Source: Bos javanicus (Eukaryota; Chordata; Mammalia; Artiodactyla; Bovidae). From it: a stretch of 64,000 nt of DNA. The notes under the pieces were generated by a model that worked only from the letters and a program-made list of their open reading frames with translations, made no database searches and had not been told where the DNA came from. The DNA lies in the NCBI RefSeq assembly GCF_032452875.1, contig NC_083873.1:71917987-71981986 (forward strand), read 5' to 3'. Below, one piece after another: positions 1-11,747 of the stretch (position 1 is the stretch's first letter; each line of letters begins with the position of its first letter). Both the position numbers and the translations under genes were made by a program.

Positions 1-473
1 CTTAGTTGCAACATGTAGGTTGCTTGTAGAGCAGCAGCAGAAGGGCTGTGCTGAGTTACTTCCAGACCATCCAGCCTGGTATTCAGATTGTAGTCATACC
101 TAAGAATGGGACAGGCGAAAATCATCTAAAACACACTAAGCACCCATGAACTTTTCTAAGCATTTTTATAACCTGTGTAAACATTATGACCTCCGGACAC
201 TATGTATGTGTATGTGTGTGAGCGTGTGTGTGTGAGCATGCATGTGTGAATGTGTTGGAGAGAGGACTGGAAACTAAAACTCCGGTACTTATTAAATACA
301 GTGAAAAAAAAAAAATACTGTATTTGCTTGCTTGGATCCTCAAATCTATTTCTGATTTGTTTGCCATTTCTGATGGCAGAAATTCAGGCTCTATGATTTT
401 GGAACAGATTTTGATACTCCTGTGGCTTGGTATTGTACTTATGAACTTAGAGATATTGTATATGAACAGATTT
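1..473. other. non-genic sequence with a TG-rich tract
   Basis: No exon or recognisable repeat apart from a TG-rich simple tract and a short A run near 303-316. The reading frames here have no family resemblance. If the exon at 48968 is correctly placed, this is probably intron. Confidence 0.5.
200..256. repeat. imperfect (TG)n microsatellite
   Basis: Alternating TG with interruptions (TATG, AGCG, AGCATG). Imperfect, so probably less mutable than a pure dinucleotide run. Confidence 0.85.
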
Positions 474-485
474 ATAAACAAAGAT

Positions 486-955
486 TTGCCAACAAAGGTC
501 CATCTACTCAAAGCTTTGGTTTTTCCAGTAGTCATGTGTGGATGTGAGAGTTGGACTGTAAAGAAAGCTGAGTGCTGAAGAATTGATGCTTTTGAACTAT
601 GGTGTTGGAGAAGACTCTTGAGAGTCCCTTGGACTGCAAGGAGATCCAACCAGTCCATCCTAAAGGAAATCAGTCCTGAATATTCATTGGAAGGACTGAG
701 GGTGAAGCTGAAACTCTAATACTTTGGCCACCTGATGCAAAGAACTGACTCATTGGAAAAGACCTTGATGCTGGGAAAGATTGAAGGCAGGAGGAGAAGG
801 GGATGACAGAGGATGAGATGGTTGGATGGCATCACCGACTCTATGGATGTGAGTTTGAGTAAGCTCTGGGAGTGAGTGATGGACAGGGAAGCCCAGCATG
901 CTGCAGTCCATGGGGTCGCAAACAGTCAGACATGACTGAGCGACTGAACTGACTG
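486..955 (+). mobile_element. BovB (RTE-type LINE) 3' fragment
   Basis: A 5'-truncated BovB: the end of the reverse-transcriptase ORF (GCESWTVKKAE-type peptide, then frame damage) followed by the characteristic 3' end closing in GAGCGACTGAACTGACTG. It is flanked by an 11/12 target-site duplication, ATAAACAAAGAT at 474-485 and ATAAACAAAAAT at 956-967, which fixes the insertion limits. Not functional. Confidence 0.93.
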
Positions 956-967
956 ATAAACAAAAAT

Positions 968-3580
968 GTATGATATGTGTGCATAGGTTCTTGCTCATCT
1001 TTTCTCTAGGCAAACTCAGAATTTATAGGAATATGCTGTTCCTGCCATTAAAAGTTTGTAAGGCAGACTAGAAGAATATTTTCTTTGATTTTTATTTGAA
1101 AGTAGAACTTCTTTTTACTCTTCCATATTGTTTTGTTTCTGATAAAGGATTTGGATCACTAGGTTAGTGTAAATTGATATGTGCTTACTTTGTCAGTTAG
1201 GATGTGAACTTGACCATGAAGACCAAGACACCAAATAATAGAAATATGATGGGCACATATTTCTTTCTCTTGTAACAGCTCAGGGGTAGATGGCCCAGGA
1301 CAGTATGGTGGCCCTGCTCCATAAGGACATCTGGGACCTAAATTCCTTCTCCCTTGTTACTTGGCCATCCTTAGTGTGTGTTCCTCACCAAGATGGTCCA
1401 GGATTGTTTCCCACCGTGTGCACTTTCTTGGCACCAGAGTGGAGGAAGGGGAGGAAAACGGCCTGTGCCTTCCTTTTAGCACGCACCCTGGGAGTTTCCT
1501 ACATCCCATGAGTCATACCTTAGCCATAAACTTCATAGTGGATGGCTAGACACTCACAGAAAATGGTGGAGTTTAACCTTGTTGAAGAAAGGGAGAGTAG
1601 AAACGGGGGACAGCTACAGCGGTCAGTCTCCATCCCACTCATCTCTGAGATCATTCTGCCCATCACATATTAAAACCGGAGCTCTAAATGTTATATGACC
1701 TAATTGGCTCATTAAGAAGTTAGACACAAAATCTGACATGAATTGCAAATGGTTTCCATATCAGCAGTCAATTTTGATCATATGCCAGTGGCTGCCTGTG
1801 GCATGTTAAGAAGAACTGTGGTTCTGTATTTGTGCTGAACAGGAAAATAATTACATGATCAATAAGTGAGAAGTTATTCTCCTATCCTGGGCCCAAGATA
1901 GGATAATATGGTCATATGTTTGCTATCATCACCTTAATTCAGAGAAGAACTCTTGTAAAGTCATAGATTTTTTTTTGTTGGTAGCGCTGTTAGAGATGTT
2001 TTGTCTTTTCGTCAGTGAATCATTTCACTGCCACCAAGCAAGCATTTAACGGAGGATGGGGCTGGGGTTTTATATGTAATGAAAATACCACTGACTAGTG
2101 GAAAAGCAGGGTCTATTGAATGACCAATTGAAATAAAATTTTAGAACCAGAAGAAAACCCAAAGGTACTAAGAAAGCCCACCATTGTGTGATTATATTCA
2201 GAAAAGAGTGAGAAACAGATTGCTAAGCATCAGTTAACTTTCTCCTTGCTCTGAACTTGTTTATGTGACTGAGTTTGTAGTTTTCAGATTCTGTGTGTAT
2301 ACTGCCTTGTTTTGCTTTATCTATCTGTCTTCTCTCAACTAACCATGCGGTCTTGAGAAACAAGTCTACATGCAAGGTCTTACAGAGAGAGCGAGAGATA
2401 TTTGTTCATTGCAGGATTGAAACCATGCGTGGTGTTCTAGTTTGCAGTGCTTCTGTGTATTCAAGGAGTTTGCTCACTGCGTGAGCATTACTACCTCTGT
2501 TTGTCTTCCGGATGCTGAGGTTGACGGTGACTAAGTGAATTGTACCATTCGTCCGGTAGTTCTAAATGCGTTATTGATTAGTAGCAGAATTGACTAGCAT
2601 AAATGGCAGCTGAGGGTTTTCTTCCTCTCTTCTACCTTGTGCTGTAGTGGCAGGAGAAGTGAAAGGCAATTTTCAAGGCTCTCCAAGCTGCATGATAAAT
2701 AATTGTTGGATAAATTAATATCCTCCTCTAGATGAGCGCAAAGCAAGGGGTCAGGTCCGGCTGCCCTGATTGTGATTTCCCTGTGCAGCCCACTGGTGGG
2801 AGTCGCCTACCGTTTGGTTCAGGTCCCAGCTCCTCCCTTACTTGTCTGTAACTGGGGGTGAGTCATGGCAACCTTGTTGTAAAAGAGAGATGCCTTTGCC
2901 ACCAGATGTCTTAAAGTGCCTCTGACTCCTGGAACGAAGCCCCTCTGGAAGCAGGAAGCATTGTTGTCGCAGTAAATGGGCTCTTTGCATGATAACTGCC
3001 TCGTCTTCCCCTCTCCCCTCACCCAGATTTCCTGCTGAGGTAAGGAATGTGGAATGGGTTTGTGTGTTTCTCTTCAGCTTTCAGTTCCTTTTGTGTATGT
3101 CTGGCCTTGTAAATGTAGTGAATAAATACTATAATTATAACCCTTTTTGACAGCTCTGTAATTTAATTGTAATTCACTCTGAGCATCTTTTAAAGACAAT
3201 GATGTGTATTGAAGATGCAGCTGTTCCGATCTCATCTGCTAAACTGACAGGAATCGTTGGAATCATTGTCCCAGCAATTGTGGAAACTTCCAATCTATTC
3301 AAGGCCAAATATAGGAATATACTGTGTGTGTGACTGTGTGTGTGTGTGTGAGTGAGACCACTTTCTGTACTCTAGTTTGGCAAAAGTAGCTGTGTGATAT
3401 TTACAGAGAAGTGTCATTTAAAATTTGCCTTTACATAAATATGTGAATTACATATTATAAAGTGGAAAAACCCTTGGATTTATTTTGTGCAATAAGCTGA
3501 GCAGTACACCTCTGTTAACATTCCTCTGCCAACCTGAAGTTGATTCCCGCCAGCATTGGCAGGTGGTCATTGGAAACCTT
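968..3580. other. mostly single-copy non-coding sequence
   Basis: About 2.6 kb with no repeat recognised apart from short simple tracts. No frame looks like an exon. The part at 3125-3300 is AT-rich with several homeodomain-type TAATT cores and may be conserved non-coding DNA, which cannot be shown without alignment. Confidence 0.45.
3324..3354. repeat. (TG)n microsatellite
   Basis: Two TG blocks separated by AC, ending in GAGTGAG. Confidence 0.85.
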
Positions 3581-3975
3581 GTTGTTGTTAATCGCTCACT
3601 CACGTCCAACTGTTTGTGACCCCATGAACTGCAGCACACCAGGCTTCCCTGTCCTTCACTGTTTCCCACAGTTTGCTCAGACTCTCATCCATTGAGTCGA
3701 TGATGCCATTCAACCATCTCAGCCTCTGTTGTCCCCTTCTCCTCCTGCCCTCAATCATTCCCAGCTCAAGGTCTTTTCCAATGAGTTGGCTCTTCACATC
3801 AGGTGGCCAAAGTATTGGAGCTTCAGATGCAGCGTCAGTCCTTCCAATGAATGTTCAGGGTTGATTTCCTTTAGGATTGACTGGTTTGATCTCCTTGCAG
3901 TCCAAGGGACTCTCAAGAATCTTCTCCAGCACCACAGTTTGAAAGCATCAATTTGTCGGCACTCGGCCTTGGTCA
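3581..3975 (-). mobile_element. BovB 3' fragment, antisense
   Basis: Reverse complement of the BovB 3' end: starts TTGTTGTTGTTAATCGCTCA and runs into the damaged RT C-terminus. Left and right flanks share GGTCAT (3567 and 3970), a weak possible target-site duplication. The right edge lies directly against an older LTR. Confidence 0.92.
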
Positions 3976-3979
3976 TAAA

Positions 3980-4410
3980 ATGTTGTATTATTTCCTAGGG
4001 CTGCCATAACAAATTATCATAGACTGCCTGGCTTAAATAGCAGAAATTGATTGTTCTGTTCTCTGTGTCCTGGAGGCTGGAAGTCCAGAATCAGTGTGTT
4101 GGCAGAGTGCTGTCAGAAAGGATACGTTTATTCCTCTCTCGAAGCTTCTGGTACTTTAGGTGTTCCTTGGCTTGTACATGATGTTCTCTCTGCGTCTTCA
4201 CACCATCTTTCCTCTATGTGCATCTCTGTCCAAACCTTCCCTGTTTATAAGGACACCAGTCATAGAATGAGGGCCCACCCCACAGACCTCACTTTAACTT
4301 GATTACTTCTGTAAACACCTTCTCTCTAAATAAGGTCACATTCTAAGGCACTAGGGGTTAGGATTCAACATATCTTTTCTGAAGGGGACAACATTCAGCT
4401 CATAAGAGGT
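3980..4410 (-). mobile_element. MLT1-like solo LTR (ERVL-MaLR)
   Basis: Reads as the reverse complement of an MLT1/MST-type MaLR LTR: CTAGGGCTGCCATAACAAA, GGAGGCTGGAAGTCC, TTATAAGGACACCAGTCAT and the terminal TTCAACATATCTTTTCTGAAG block all fit in order. No internal viral sequence adjoins it, so it is a solo LTR. Old and diverged; the exact subfamily is not assigned. Confidence 0.8.
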
Positions 4411-4553
4411 GTCTACTTGAATATTCAAAAATTTTCTTCTGACAATAGCTACAAATAATTTGTGCCCTGAAGACTTTTGGATGATTGCAGGAAGCCTCTC
4501 AAAATATTACTTATTTTATATTGATATTGTTCCTTTTATTTATTTTGGGCTAT

Positions 4554-4775
4554 GTGTGTGTGCTCAGTCACTGCAGTCTTGTCTGACTCTTTGTGACCCT
4601 ATGGACTATAGCCCTACAGGCTCCTCTGTCCATGGAATTTTCCTGGCATGGATACTGGAGTGGGTTGCCATGCCTTCCTCCAGGGGATCATCCCAATCCA
4701 GGGATCGAACTCGCATCTGCTGTGTCTCCAGCATTGCAGGCGGATTCTTAACCACTGAACCACTGGGGAGGCCCC
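4554..4775 (-). mobile_element. Bov-tA SINE, antisense
   Basis: Full-length tRNA-derived Bov-tA in reverse orientation, ending in the GGGGAGGCCCC-type 5' head. Perfect 9-nt target-site duplication TTGGGCTAT at 4545-4553 and 4776-4784. Confidence 0.95.
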
Positions 4776-4807
4776 TTGGGCTATACTACAGGGCATTTAA
4801 AGCTACC

Positions 4808-5013
4808 ATCTTCCATTGGAAAAGACACTGATGCTGGGAAAGGCAGGAGGAGAAGGGTACGACAGAGGATGAGATGGTTGGATGGCATCACCGACTCTAT
4901 GGAGATGTGTTTGAGCAAGCTCTGGGAGATGGTGAAGATCAGGGAAACCTGGCATGCTGCAGTTCATGGGGTCGCAAAGAGCTGGACAGGACTAAGCGAC
5001 TGAACAACAGCAA
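4808..5013 (+). mobile_element. BovB 3' end fragment
   Basis: Last ~200 nt of BovB, from the GAAAAGACACTGATGCTGG block to the GGACTAAGCGACTGAACAAC tail. It lies 24 nt after the neighbouring SINE's duplication. Heavily 5'-truncated, non-coding. Confidence 0.9.
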
Positions 5014-6560
5014 CCGTTTGGCCAAGTAGTTGCAGTGGAGCCTGACTGCCTTTTGACTTTCATTGCCCTGAATATAATTTATGAATATAAGATGTTGTGA
5101 AAGAATTGATAATATCAGATTGTCTCAGCACCTTCTAATTGGTAGGGGAATTGAAGATGAGTTCCTCCAATTAAAACCAAATAACATGGGTCTTTTCCCA
5201 ACCCTAGTTCTCCTCTTGCCCACCACTTCTACTTCCTGTTACAGAGGTATTTGAATATAATTCAGGAAGATGTTTCTAGTATCAGGAGACTCCTTCATTT
5301 GAAGATTCTGGTGGGCTTGATCACAGTTTGTTATGAAACAGAAATTTGAATATAATATCTAAGATTAAGGAAATGAAATGGAACAGATGAAGATAGCTTG
5401 ATGTGATAGAAATAATGGTCAGCTGGGTATTAGGAGATCAGATTATGGTCAAGATTCTGCAGTTAGCTAATGTGACCTTGGAGGAGCAAATTCACCTGTT
5501 TACTGTCTCTACACTGTGGGCATTGGGTCATTAAGTGACCTTTCAGCTCAAGTCCTGTGATTTCAGGATCACTGCTGCATAAGTAAATGCAGGTAGATAG
5601 TAATGATTTCGGTCAGTGCCCAAACGTGGTGCTTGGCAAGATCTTAAAAGGTGTTGTTAGAGATTCCACATAATTTGTGAAACAGATAAATGATTATCAG
5701 GTGCACTGAGGCTTACACTGCAAGGAGGTAAAATAAGGAAATGAATTGGGGAAATTCGGTTGTAAGAAATATGAGAAAGGAGATCAAAGGATTCTATCTG
5801 AGTGAAAGCTTTCAGAAGCCCTCCCTTGGCTGTGGTTGGCAGGCACCTGTCAGAAGGGCCTCCTCAACTCTAGCAGCCACACCTGTGTCTTTATTACCAC
5901 TCAGGTGTATTTCTGAAGCCAAATATTTACTTTCTCTGAATCTCAAATATCCTGAACATGCTAGAGAAAGTTCTCAGATTGCAGGCTTTCTTTGGTTTCT
6001 AGGAGATTAGCTCAGGAGTCTCGTTAGGACAACTTGTGATTTCCAGCCTCTGCTCTTGTGACCAATTTTTGGCCCTCATCCAAACGAGCTCTTTGGACTT
6101 CACTCTGCTCCCTAAGAAATGAGGCAGTGGGTTTTAGTTTTTGTGCCTAAGGGAAACTTGCCTTTCTTTGAAGGAGTGCATAGTCTGCCGGAGCCTGTTG
6201 GAAGAGGGACCCAAGCCTCGCTTCAGTTCTCGGTGTGCTGTATGAATAATACAGGATGTTGATTTCAGAACCATCTGCAATGAGGATAGGCTGATAAATT
6301 CATTTTGGTGGCCTAGTCATTTTTTTTGCAAACGTGGCTTTTGATTTTTTAAAAAAATTTTCTTCTTTGAGCTTACGACCCTTGAAGGAGTTGGATTGCC
6401 TGTAAGGCATGATTATTCATTTATTAAATACCGACTAGAAGAAACAATAATTATGGCATGCTGTGACACATGCTGTATTAGAGGTTTGAACAAAGGACTC
6501 TGTGAGCCTAGTGAGAGGGGGAAATTAGTGGAAAGGGAACTCCTGCTTGGAGAAAGGGAG
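5014..6560. other. mostly single-copy non-coding sequence
   Basis: No exon recognised. A weak antisense MIR-like block lies around 5400-5570 (CAGTTAGCTAATGTGACCTT and following). The rest shows nothing I can name. Confidence 0.4.
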
Positions 6561-6960
6561 GGCAGGCTTCTTAAAGGATGTAGCATTTTAGCTGGGTCTC
6601 AAAGGGTGAATAGAAAGTAAATAATATCCAGAAGGAAAGGCAGATGGGTAACCATAACCAAGAAAAATGTGCTTGATGTGTTCAGAATCTAGCTGGTAAT
6701 CCAGTGTGCTTGGGTTGAGGGTCTGTAGTGAGGAAGGATGGGGCAGACCTCTGGAAAGGGAGTAGGTTAAAGCTAGATTATGAGAGATGTCAATGTTATG
6801 CCATGCTGGGAGCTGAGCTTGCTCCTGTAGGGTAAGAGAGATACTGAAAGTTTTTAAACATGATCAGATCTGCATTTTAGAAGATCATTCTGACAGCCAC
6901 ATGTGGTATGGACTGGAACGCCCAAAATCAGTTAAGGTAATGAATTTGGAAACTATTGCA
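6560..6960 (+). repeat. ancient mammalian interspersed repeat, family not assigned
   Basis: Contains the familiar series GCTGGGTCTCAAAGGGTGAA, then AACATGATCAGATCTGCATT and AAGATCATTCTGACAGCC, seen in many old diverged repeats of placental genomes. Related fragments occur at about 17455, 21380, 24560 and 27750. I cannot name the family reliably. Confidence 0.6.
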
Positions 6961-7851
6961 ATACCCCATTGAGAAAAGCAAGGCACAGTCCCTTGGTTCA
7001 GGTGTTTATTTTTTTCTTGTCTGCTGTCAACCGCTACAAGGGCTTCTACTCAGGAGTTAAGAGCTGAGGCTTTTTCTTTTTTTTAAGTTCATTGGGTTTT
7101 TAATTTCTTTTAATTTTAAAACAGGTAATGAATTTACATACGTCGAAAACACCAAAGTTTAAAAACTATAAAGTGAATTCTTCTTCCCATCCCATTTCTC
7201 ATTTTCTCCCGCCCCAAGGTATCACTGTTTTTAGTTTTATGTGACTCTAGAGATTTTTTAATGTATATACAAGAAGATTCTATTCTATACTCTTTTATAC
7301 CTTGTAATGAATATGGTTGCCAGGCACATGATTCTTGCTGTTTTCACTGGAGTTTTGCCCCATGGGTATCCTGGAGAGTCTCCCACAGTCTGGTTTTGCT
7401 GATTGCATCCCTGCAGTGGAGTTTATATGTCCCTCTGTCCTCTGTGTTTTTTTATAAATTAGTAGTTTGATCAAAGTGCTATCAGATTTAGATTAGATTT
7501 TTTTTTTTCCAAGACTGTTTCATAGGTGGTGTGTTCTTCTAACAGAGGCAGACAATACCAGGTTGTCTCTTTTTTTGTTGCTTTTACTGTTTCATTTTTT
7601 AATATTTTCATCTTTGCCCCACTTGGAGTTTTTTTTTTTAGTGAATAGTGTGAGTATGGTTCCAGCTTTATCCTTTTCCAGTTGGCTATCCAGTAATTCC
7701 AACAACATTTATAGAATAAGCTGTCTTTCTCCTCTGATTTAAGATGCCACGTGTATTATATATTGAATTCCCAAATGTATTTGGGTCTATTTTATGAGTT
7801 TCTATTCTGTTCTATTGATCTATGTATTCATGCAATCTTTTCGTTTTTTAA

Positions 7852-8045
7852 AGTTTTTTTTTTCCCCTATGTGGACCATGTTAAAAGACTTTATTTAATT
7901 TGTCAGAATACTGCTTCTGTTTTATGTTTCAGTTTTTTGGCCATGAAGCATGTGGGATCTTAGCTCCCCAACCAAAGGGCAAACCTATACCCTTTGCATT
8001 GGAAGGTGAAGTCTTAACTACTGGGCCTCCAAAGAAGTCTCCATG
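7852..8045 (-). mobile_element. tRNA-Glu-type artiodactyl SINE, antisense
   Basis: Short CHR-like element: T-rich start, then TTTTGGCCATGAAGCATGTG, GGATCTTAGCTCCCCAACC, GCATTGGAAGGTGAAGTCTT and a damaged CCAAAGAAGTCTC end. Inserted into the antisense L1. Confidence 0.75.
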
Positions 8046-8074
8046 CAGTTGTTTCATACTGTCTTAATTATTCT

Positions 8075-8944
8075 TCTTGTTGTTCAGTCGCTAAGTTGTA
8101 TCTTCATGGACTGTAGCATGCCAAACTCCTCTGTCCTCCACTGTCTCCTAGAGTTTGCTCAAATTCATATTCACTGAGTCACTGATGCTATCTAACCATC
8201 TCATCCTCTGTCACCCCCTTCTCCTTTTGCCTTCAATCTTTCCCAGCATCAGGGTCTTTTCCAGTGAGTCAGCTCTTGGCATCAGGTGGCCAAAGTATTG
8301 GAGTTTCAGCTTCAGCATCAGTCCTTCCAATGAATATTCAGGGTTGATTTCCTTCAGGATTGACTGGTTTGATCTCCTTGCAGTTGGAGAGACTCTCAAG
8401 AATCTTCTCCAGCACCACAGTATGAAAGCATTAATTCTTTGGTGCTCAGCCTTCTCTACAGGCCAGCTCTCACATCTATACATGACCTACTGGAAAAACC
8501 ATAACTTTGACTGTATGGACCCCTGTCGGGGTCCCAGTGATGTTTCTGCTTTACAATACACTGTCTAGGTTTGTCATAGCTTTCCTTCCAAGGAGCAAGC
8601 GTCTTTTAATTTCATGGCTGCCGTCACCATCCGCAGTGATTTGGGAGCCCAAAAAAATAAAATCTGTCATTGCTTCTACTTTTTCCTCTTCTATTTGCCA
8701 TGAAGTGATGGGACCGGATGCCATGATCTTATAGTTTCTTGAGTGTTGAGTTTCAAGCCAGCTTTTTCACTCCCCTGTTTTACCCTCATCAAGAGGCTCT
8801 TTAGTGTTAGTGTTAGTTCCTCTGCACTTTCTGCTGTTAGAGTGGTGTCGTCTTCGTATTTGAGGTTGTTGATATTTCTCTGGCAGTCTTGATTCCTGCC
8901 TGTGAGTAATCCCAGCCTGGCATTTCGCATGCTGTACTCTGCAT
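8075..8944 (-). mobile_element. BovB 3' fragment, antisense
   Basis: About 870 nt of antisense BovB covering the 3' end and part of the reverse-transcriptase region. Several frames give RT-like peptides (for example RRNINNLKYEDDTTLTAES-like pieces), showing frame and residue damage. The flanks CTTAATTATTCTT (8063-8075) and CTTAATTCTT (8946-8955) are both L1-derived and look like a degraded target-site duplication. Confidence 0.92.
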
Positions 8945-9450
8945 ACTTAATTCTTGAAGGTCTATAAAGCATCTTATTGTCTGGTAGAGCTAGTTTCCCC
9001 TTGTCAGTCTTCTTTCTCAGAGCATTGCTCGTTATTCTTTCTTACTGGGATTGCCTTTGACTTGTAGGTTAAGTTTAGGAGAATGATGTCTTCATGATGT
9101 CAGGTTTTCTTGCCCATGAGCATGGTATGCCTTTCTGTTTGATCACTTGTCTGGCCCTTGGAAATGTCTTGACATTTTCCTTTTTCAATCCCTTCACATC
9201 CTTATTAAATTCATTTTGTTGTTTTGACTGTCATTATAATTGAGGACTTTTCATCCATTCTATCTGCTCTGTGTTCTCATTGATCCTTACTCCATCAGAC
9301 TTAGAAATTCTCTTCTGTTTTAGTAGTTTTCGGTTGCTTTTCTTGGGTTTTTCATCATATCGTCTGCAAATAATGTGATTTACCTTATTCTACTCCACTC
9401 TTTTATTTATCCAACTCCTTTCTATTGTGTTGGCTAAACCTTTCACTTAT

Positions 9451-9807
9451 TTAGCTGCTAGTGCTACTTTACTGCAAATTTGCTTTGGATTAAATCCCAC
9501 TTTTCCAGCACTACCTGGCAGCACGTGACAGAGCTGCCTCCTTTGCCTGGAGCTGCTTGCCAGGTATGATCAACTGGTATCAGATCTAGGGAGAGTTGGG
9601 TGTCAGAGGATACAAGCACTAGGCTGAGTCTCTCCGTCTAAACAGTAGGCTCTTCACACCCTTATCTTTTTTTTTTAAGGGAAATAGGTAAATAGCTCTT
9701 CATTTGTGATCTTCTCTCAACAGTGTAATTTTTTGAATAGACCTCTTGATTGAATCTTCCCCTTCTATGCTAGATTGTCTTTTCTTTTGCCTCTATTTCT
9801 CTCTGCC
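9451..9807. other. non-genic sequence
   Basis: No exon and no confidently named repeat. Short T-run near 9668. Possibly tail-end L1 debris. Confidence 0.35.
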
Positions 9808-10036
9808 TGTGTGTGCGTGCTAAGTTGCTTCTGTTTGTGTCTGACTCTTTGCAACCCTATCAGCTGTAGCCCGCCAGGCTCCTCTGTCCATGGGGATTCT
9901 CCAGATAAGAATACTGGAGTGGGTTGCCATGCCCTTCTCCAGGGGATCTTCCTGACCCAGGGATCGAATCCATGTCTCTTACGTCTCCTGCATTGCAGGC
10001 AGATTTTTTACCACTAGCGCAATATGGGAAGCCCCT
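9808..10036 (-). mobile_element. Bov-tA SINE, antisense
   Basis: Near full-length antisense copy: GTGTCTGACTCTTTGCAACCC, TCCTCTGTCCATGGGGATTC, CTCCAGGGGATCTTCCTGAC, ending GGGAAGCCCC. Shared CTCTGC in both flanks is too short to be a firm duplication. Confidence 0.93.
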
Positions 10037-11747
10037 TCCCTCTGCTTCCCTGGACCCTTTTCCTTACCTCTCTTTTGTTTCTCTCTTCTATTTTTCTCTT
10101 TCCCCAGTTCTCCATTATTCTCTGTATTATATTTCATTTTGAGTCTTGGGGTAGTTAAATTCTTCTTATAAAAAAAAATCTTATAGCTAGACTTAACATG
10201 CTTTATTGGGTACCAATATTTAGGACATTTATCTTTGTCATTGTGAAGCTGAGGCAGGATGACAGGTTAGAGCAGCAGGAGCCTCGTGTTGGAGACTCCC
10301 TAATGTCTCTTGGATCTTTAGGAAGTGATTCAAGATTGTTTTAAAATGATTCTTTGAGATATTACTGTGTAGTACAGAGGAACCTCAATTTTTTAAGATA
10401 AAATCTATTCTTGGAAATGCATCTTAAAGCTCTTGTTGTGGGTTAAAATCCTGACCATGAGAAGCAAGTGTTCTGACTGCTCATGAAGTTTCTCAGTATC
10501 CAGTTAGCCATGGACATACAAGGAGCGTCAGGTCAGCCTTGCTGCTGGGTCTACTTTCACCGTGTGCTTAGTTTCAGTGTTGGGTCCCTACCTTGGAGCC
10601 CTCCTGGCACTCTGGTTCCCCTAAGACTGACATGCTGCCGTATCCTCTAACCCCAGTCACTGCAGTGACGGTGTCCTCCTACAACATTAGGCACTTTATT
10701 GAAACAAAACCAAGATAATCAACTTCTGTTGTTGAGTGCCCATCCTGTGCCAGACCCTGGTACATGTCCATGAATCAAAGCATATGGTACCTCCCTTGGT
10801 TGCCAAAGTGCTGTGCTATGTGTGGATTACCAGTGGAGGAACAGCTCAAACACAATTTTAAGAATCCACAGTAAGACATCATTGAACCTGTACCCTGATG
10901 CTTCTTTGTTAATACAAATGCCACCTCCTGGTCATTATTATAAACTTCAGTTCTAAAAGAATGGTATGCTATTTTCTAAATAAAAAGAAGCTTGCCCTTT
11001 CATAAACTCAGCTAGGGAAAGGCACGTGCCAGAATTCAGGAGCTCCTTTTCCCTCCATTGCTTCCTTGGATATCTCCGCTGTGCGCTTTCTGTCCAGCTG
11101 TGTTATTCCCTCTCTCCAGTCCTCAGGTCCTTTATTGATGGAGAAACAAGTGACAGGATAAAACTTGGAGCCAATGTAGTAATAAAAATTAATATAGCAA
11201 TGAAAAGATTTCTTGGACAACAAAGAAAGGCATGCCCTCATGTTTGCCCCTGCGCTTCGGGGCTTCCTGCTTATTATTTCTTGGTGTCTTTTATCTTCCT
11301 TTTAAAGCTGAAAATAGTCCACTTCCCCTCCCATCTGTTCACCACATTAATTGCTCTGGGCTGGTAGGAGTTTCTTCAATATAGGTCTTCTTCCTGCTGT
11401 TGATTTTAAGTCTATTACATAACCCCAGCTGATTTATTGTTTAACTTCTTAATCTTCCTCTTATTGGTATTGGGACATGTCCTTGGTGCCACTGAGCAGT
11501 TAGGTTTGGAGACTGAAATGGTCCCTAGTTTCTTTATAAAAAGCATGTGTAAACTTTTTGTATATATTTCACTTTGGGTGGTGATCTGGCCTTTTCCAGT
11601 TGAATAGCAAGTGTATATCAATTGTTTGATTAGAAAAGATATTCTGAGTACTGCCGTCTGTCTATGCTGGCCTGGATGGGAGACATGGAGATGTAAGATA
11701 TTGCTTCTATAATTAGAGAGTGTAGAGTCTACTTGAAATGCAATCTT
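10037..11747. other. mostly single-copy non-coding sequence
   Basis: No exon recognised. The stretch 10715-10790 (GAGTGCCCATCCTGTGCCAG) is MIR/L2-like. A CG-rich mini-hairpin (GCCCC/GGGGC) lies at about 11245-11262. The remainder shows nothing I can name. Confidence 0.4.

Larger units (their letters stand above)
7495..9450 (-). mobile_element. old L1 fragment, antisense, interrupted
   Basis: Antisense L1 ORF2-type sequence in three pieces: about 7495-7850 (TTCTATTCTGTTCTATTGATC), 8046-8074 (CATACTGTCTTAATTATT) and 8945-9450 (ATTGTCTGGTAGAGCTAGTT, CCTTATTAAATTCATTTTG). The order of blocks matches one L1 split by a later SINE and a later BovB. Diverged and dead. Confidence 0.8.
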
